Positions 5,115 to 5,246 of a stretch of DNA of 5,246 bases are shown in pieces (position 1 is the first letter of the stretch; each line of letters begins with the position of its first letter). This DNA comes from an uncultured Dialister sp. GTDB lineage: Bacteria; Bacillota; Negativicutes; Veillonellales; Dialisteraceae. The notes under the pieces were generated by a model. That model did not search any database, was not told the origin of the DNA, and saw nothing but the letters and a program-made list of their open reading frames with translations. The translations under genes and the position numbers were made by a program. The DNA lies in the NCBI GenBank assembly GCA_900543455.1, contig UQRR01000122.1, positions 1 to 5,246 on the forward strand, given 5' to 3'.

Positions 5115-5246
5115 GAGGATTTCCTTTCAAAAAAGAACGCATCATTTGTCATCCATGCCGAATGGCATAAATTAGATAATATGAAGTGACCTCACATTTG
5201 TAGCATCGTGGATTTACCCGTAAAATATGGTTTAGCAATATATCCA
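5115..5246 (-). promoter_or_regulatory. Upstream region of the permease gene
   Basis: AT-rich leader with no gene. On the minus strand a weak promoter may be GCTACA (5199-5204) and TATTAT (5176-5181), 17 bp apart. Short palindromes are ATGCC-GAAT-GGCAT (5155-5168), which would lie in the leader, GTGA-CC-TCAC (5186-5195), within the promoter spacer, and TTTAC-CC-GTAAA (5213-5224), just upstream of the -35. The last two could be operators, but I cannot link them to a regulator. Confidence 0.3.

Overview
The window looks like chromosomal DNA from a moderately GC-rich bacterium with strong AGAAAGG-type ribosome binding sites and ATG starts. The short peptide-deformylase-like protein and the Cys-rich FliB-like protein are typical of Firmicutes. 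A gut Negativicutes such as Dialister, Megasphaera or Acidaminococcus is my guess, but there is no rRNA or marker gene to prove it.

Layout. 1-84 is a perfect 34-bp inverted repeat that cuts off the 3' end of a flavodoxin-fold NAD(P)H oxidoreductase gene (26-460, minus). Diverging from it is a small peptide-deformylase homologue (594-1004, plus), preceded by a good sigma70-type promoter. 1005-1599 has no convincing gene and is filled with repeats. A FliB/YkgJ-like Cys-cluster protein follows (1600-2532, plus). After another repeat-filled gap (2533-2847) comes a PNP/UDP-type nucleoside phosphorylase homologue (2848-3585, plus). A large inverted repeat element (3599-3867) separates it from a convergent aromatic-amino-acid-type permease (3870-5114, minus), whose upstream region closes the window.

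The genes do not form an obvious pathway or operon. Each plus-strand gene has its own leader and is separated from its neighbour by 280-600 bp of repeats. They are household or metabolic singletons: flavin redox enzyme, N-terminal processing homologue, putative methylase, nucleoside salvage, amino acid uptake.

The remarkable part is the intergenic DNA. Three or four copies of a composite element occur in about 2.9 kb. Each contains some or all of: a conserved stretch of about 45 bp starting with (G/C)TTAGCC; three small hairpins in fixed order, whose stem sequences differ between copies while pairing is largely kept; and runs of exact 7-nt period repeats. At two loci the heptamers left and right of the core are reverse complements of each other and use the same locus-specific variant. 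A second, unrelated palindromic repeat of 148 bp (1362-1509) is nested in one copy. The elements abut or enter coding sequence: heptamers supply the last five codons and stop of the FliB-like gene and end 2 bp from the permease stop codon. This dispersed, structured, heptad-phased element family is the best candidate here for something undescribed.
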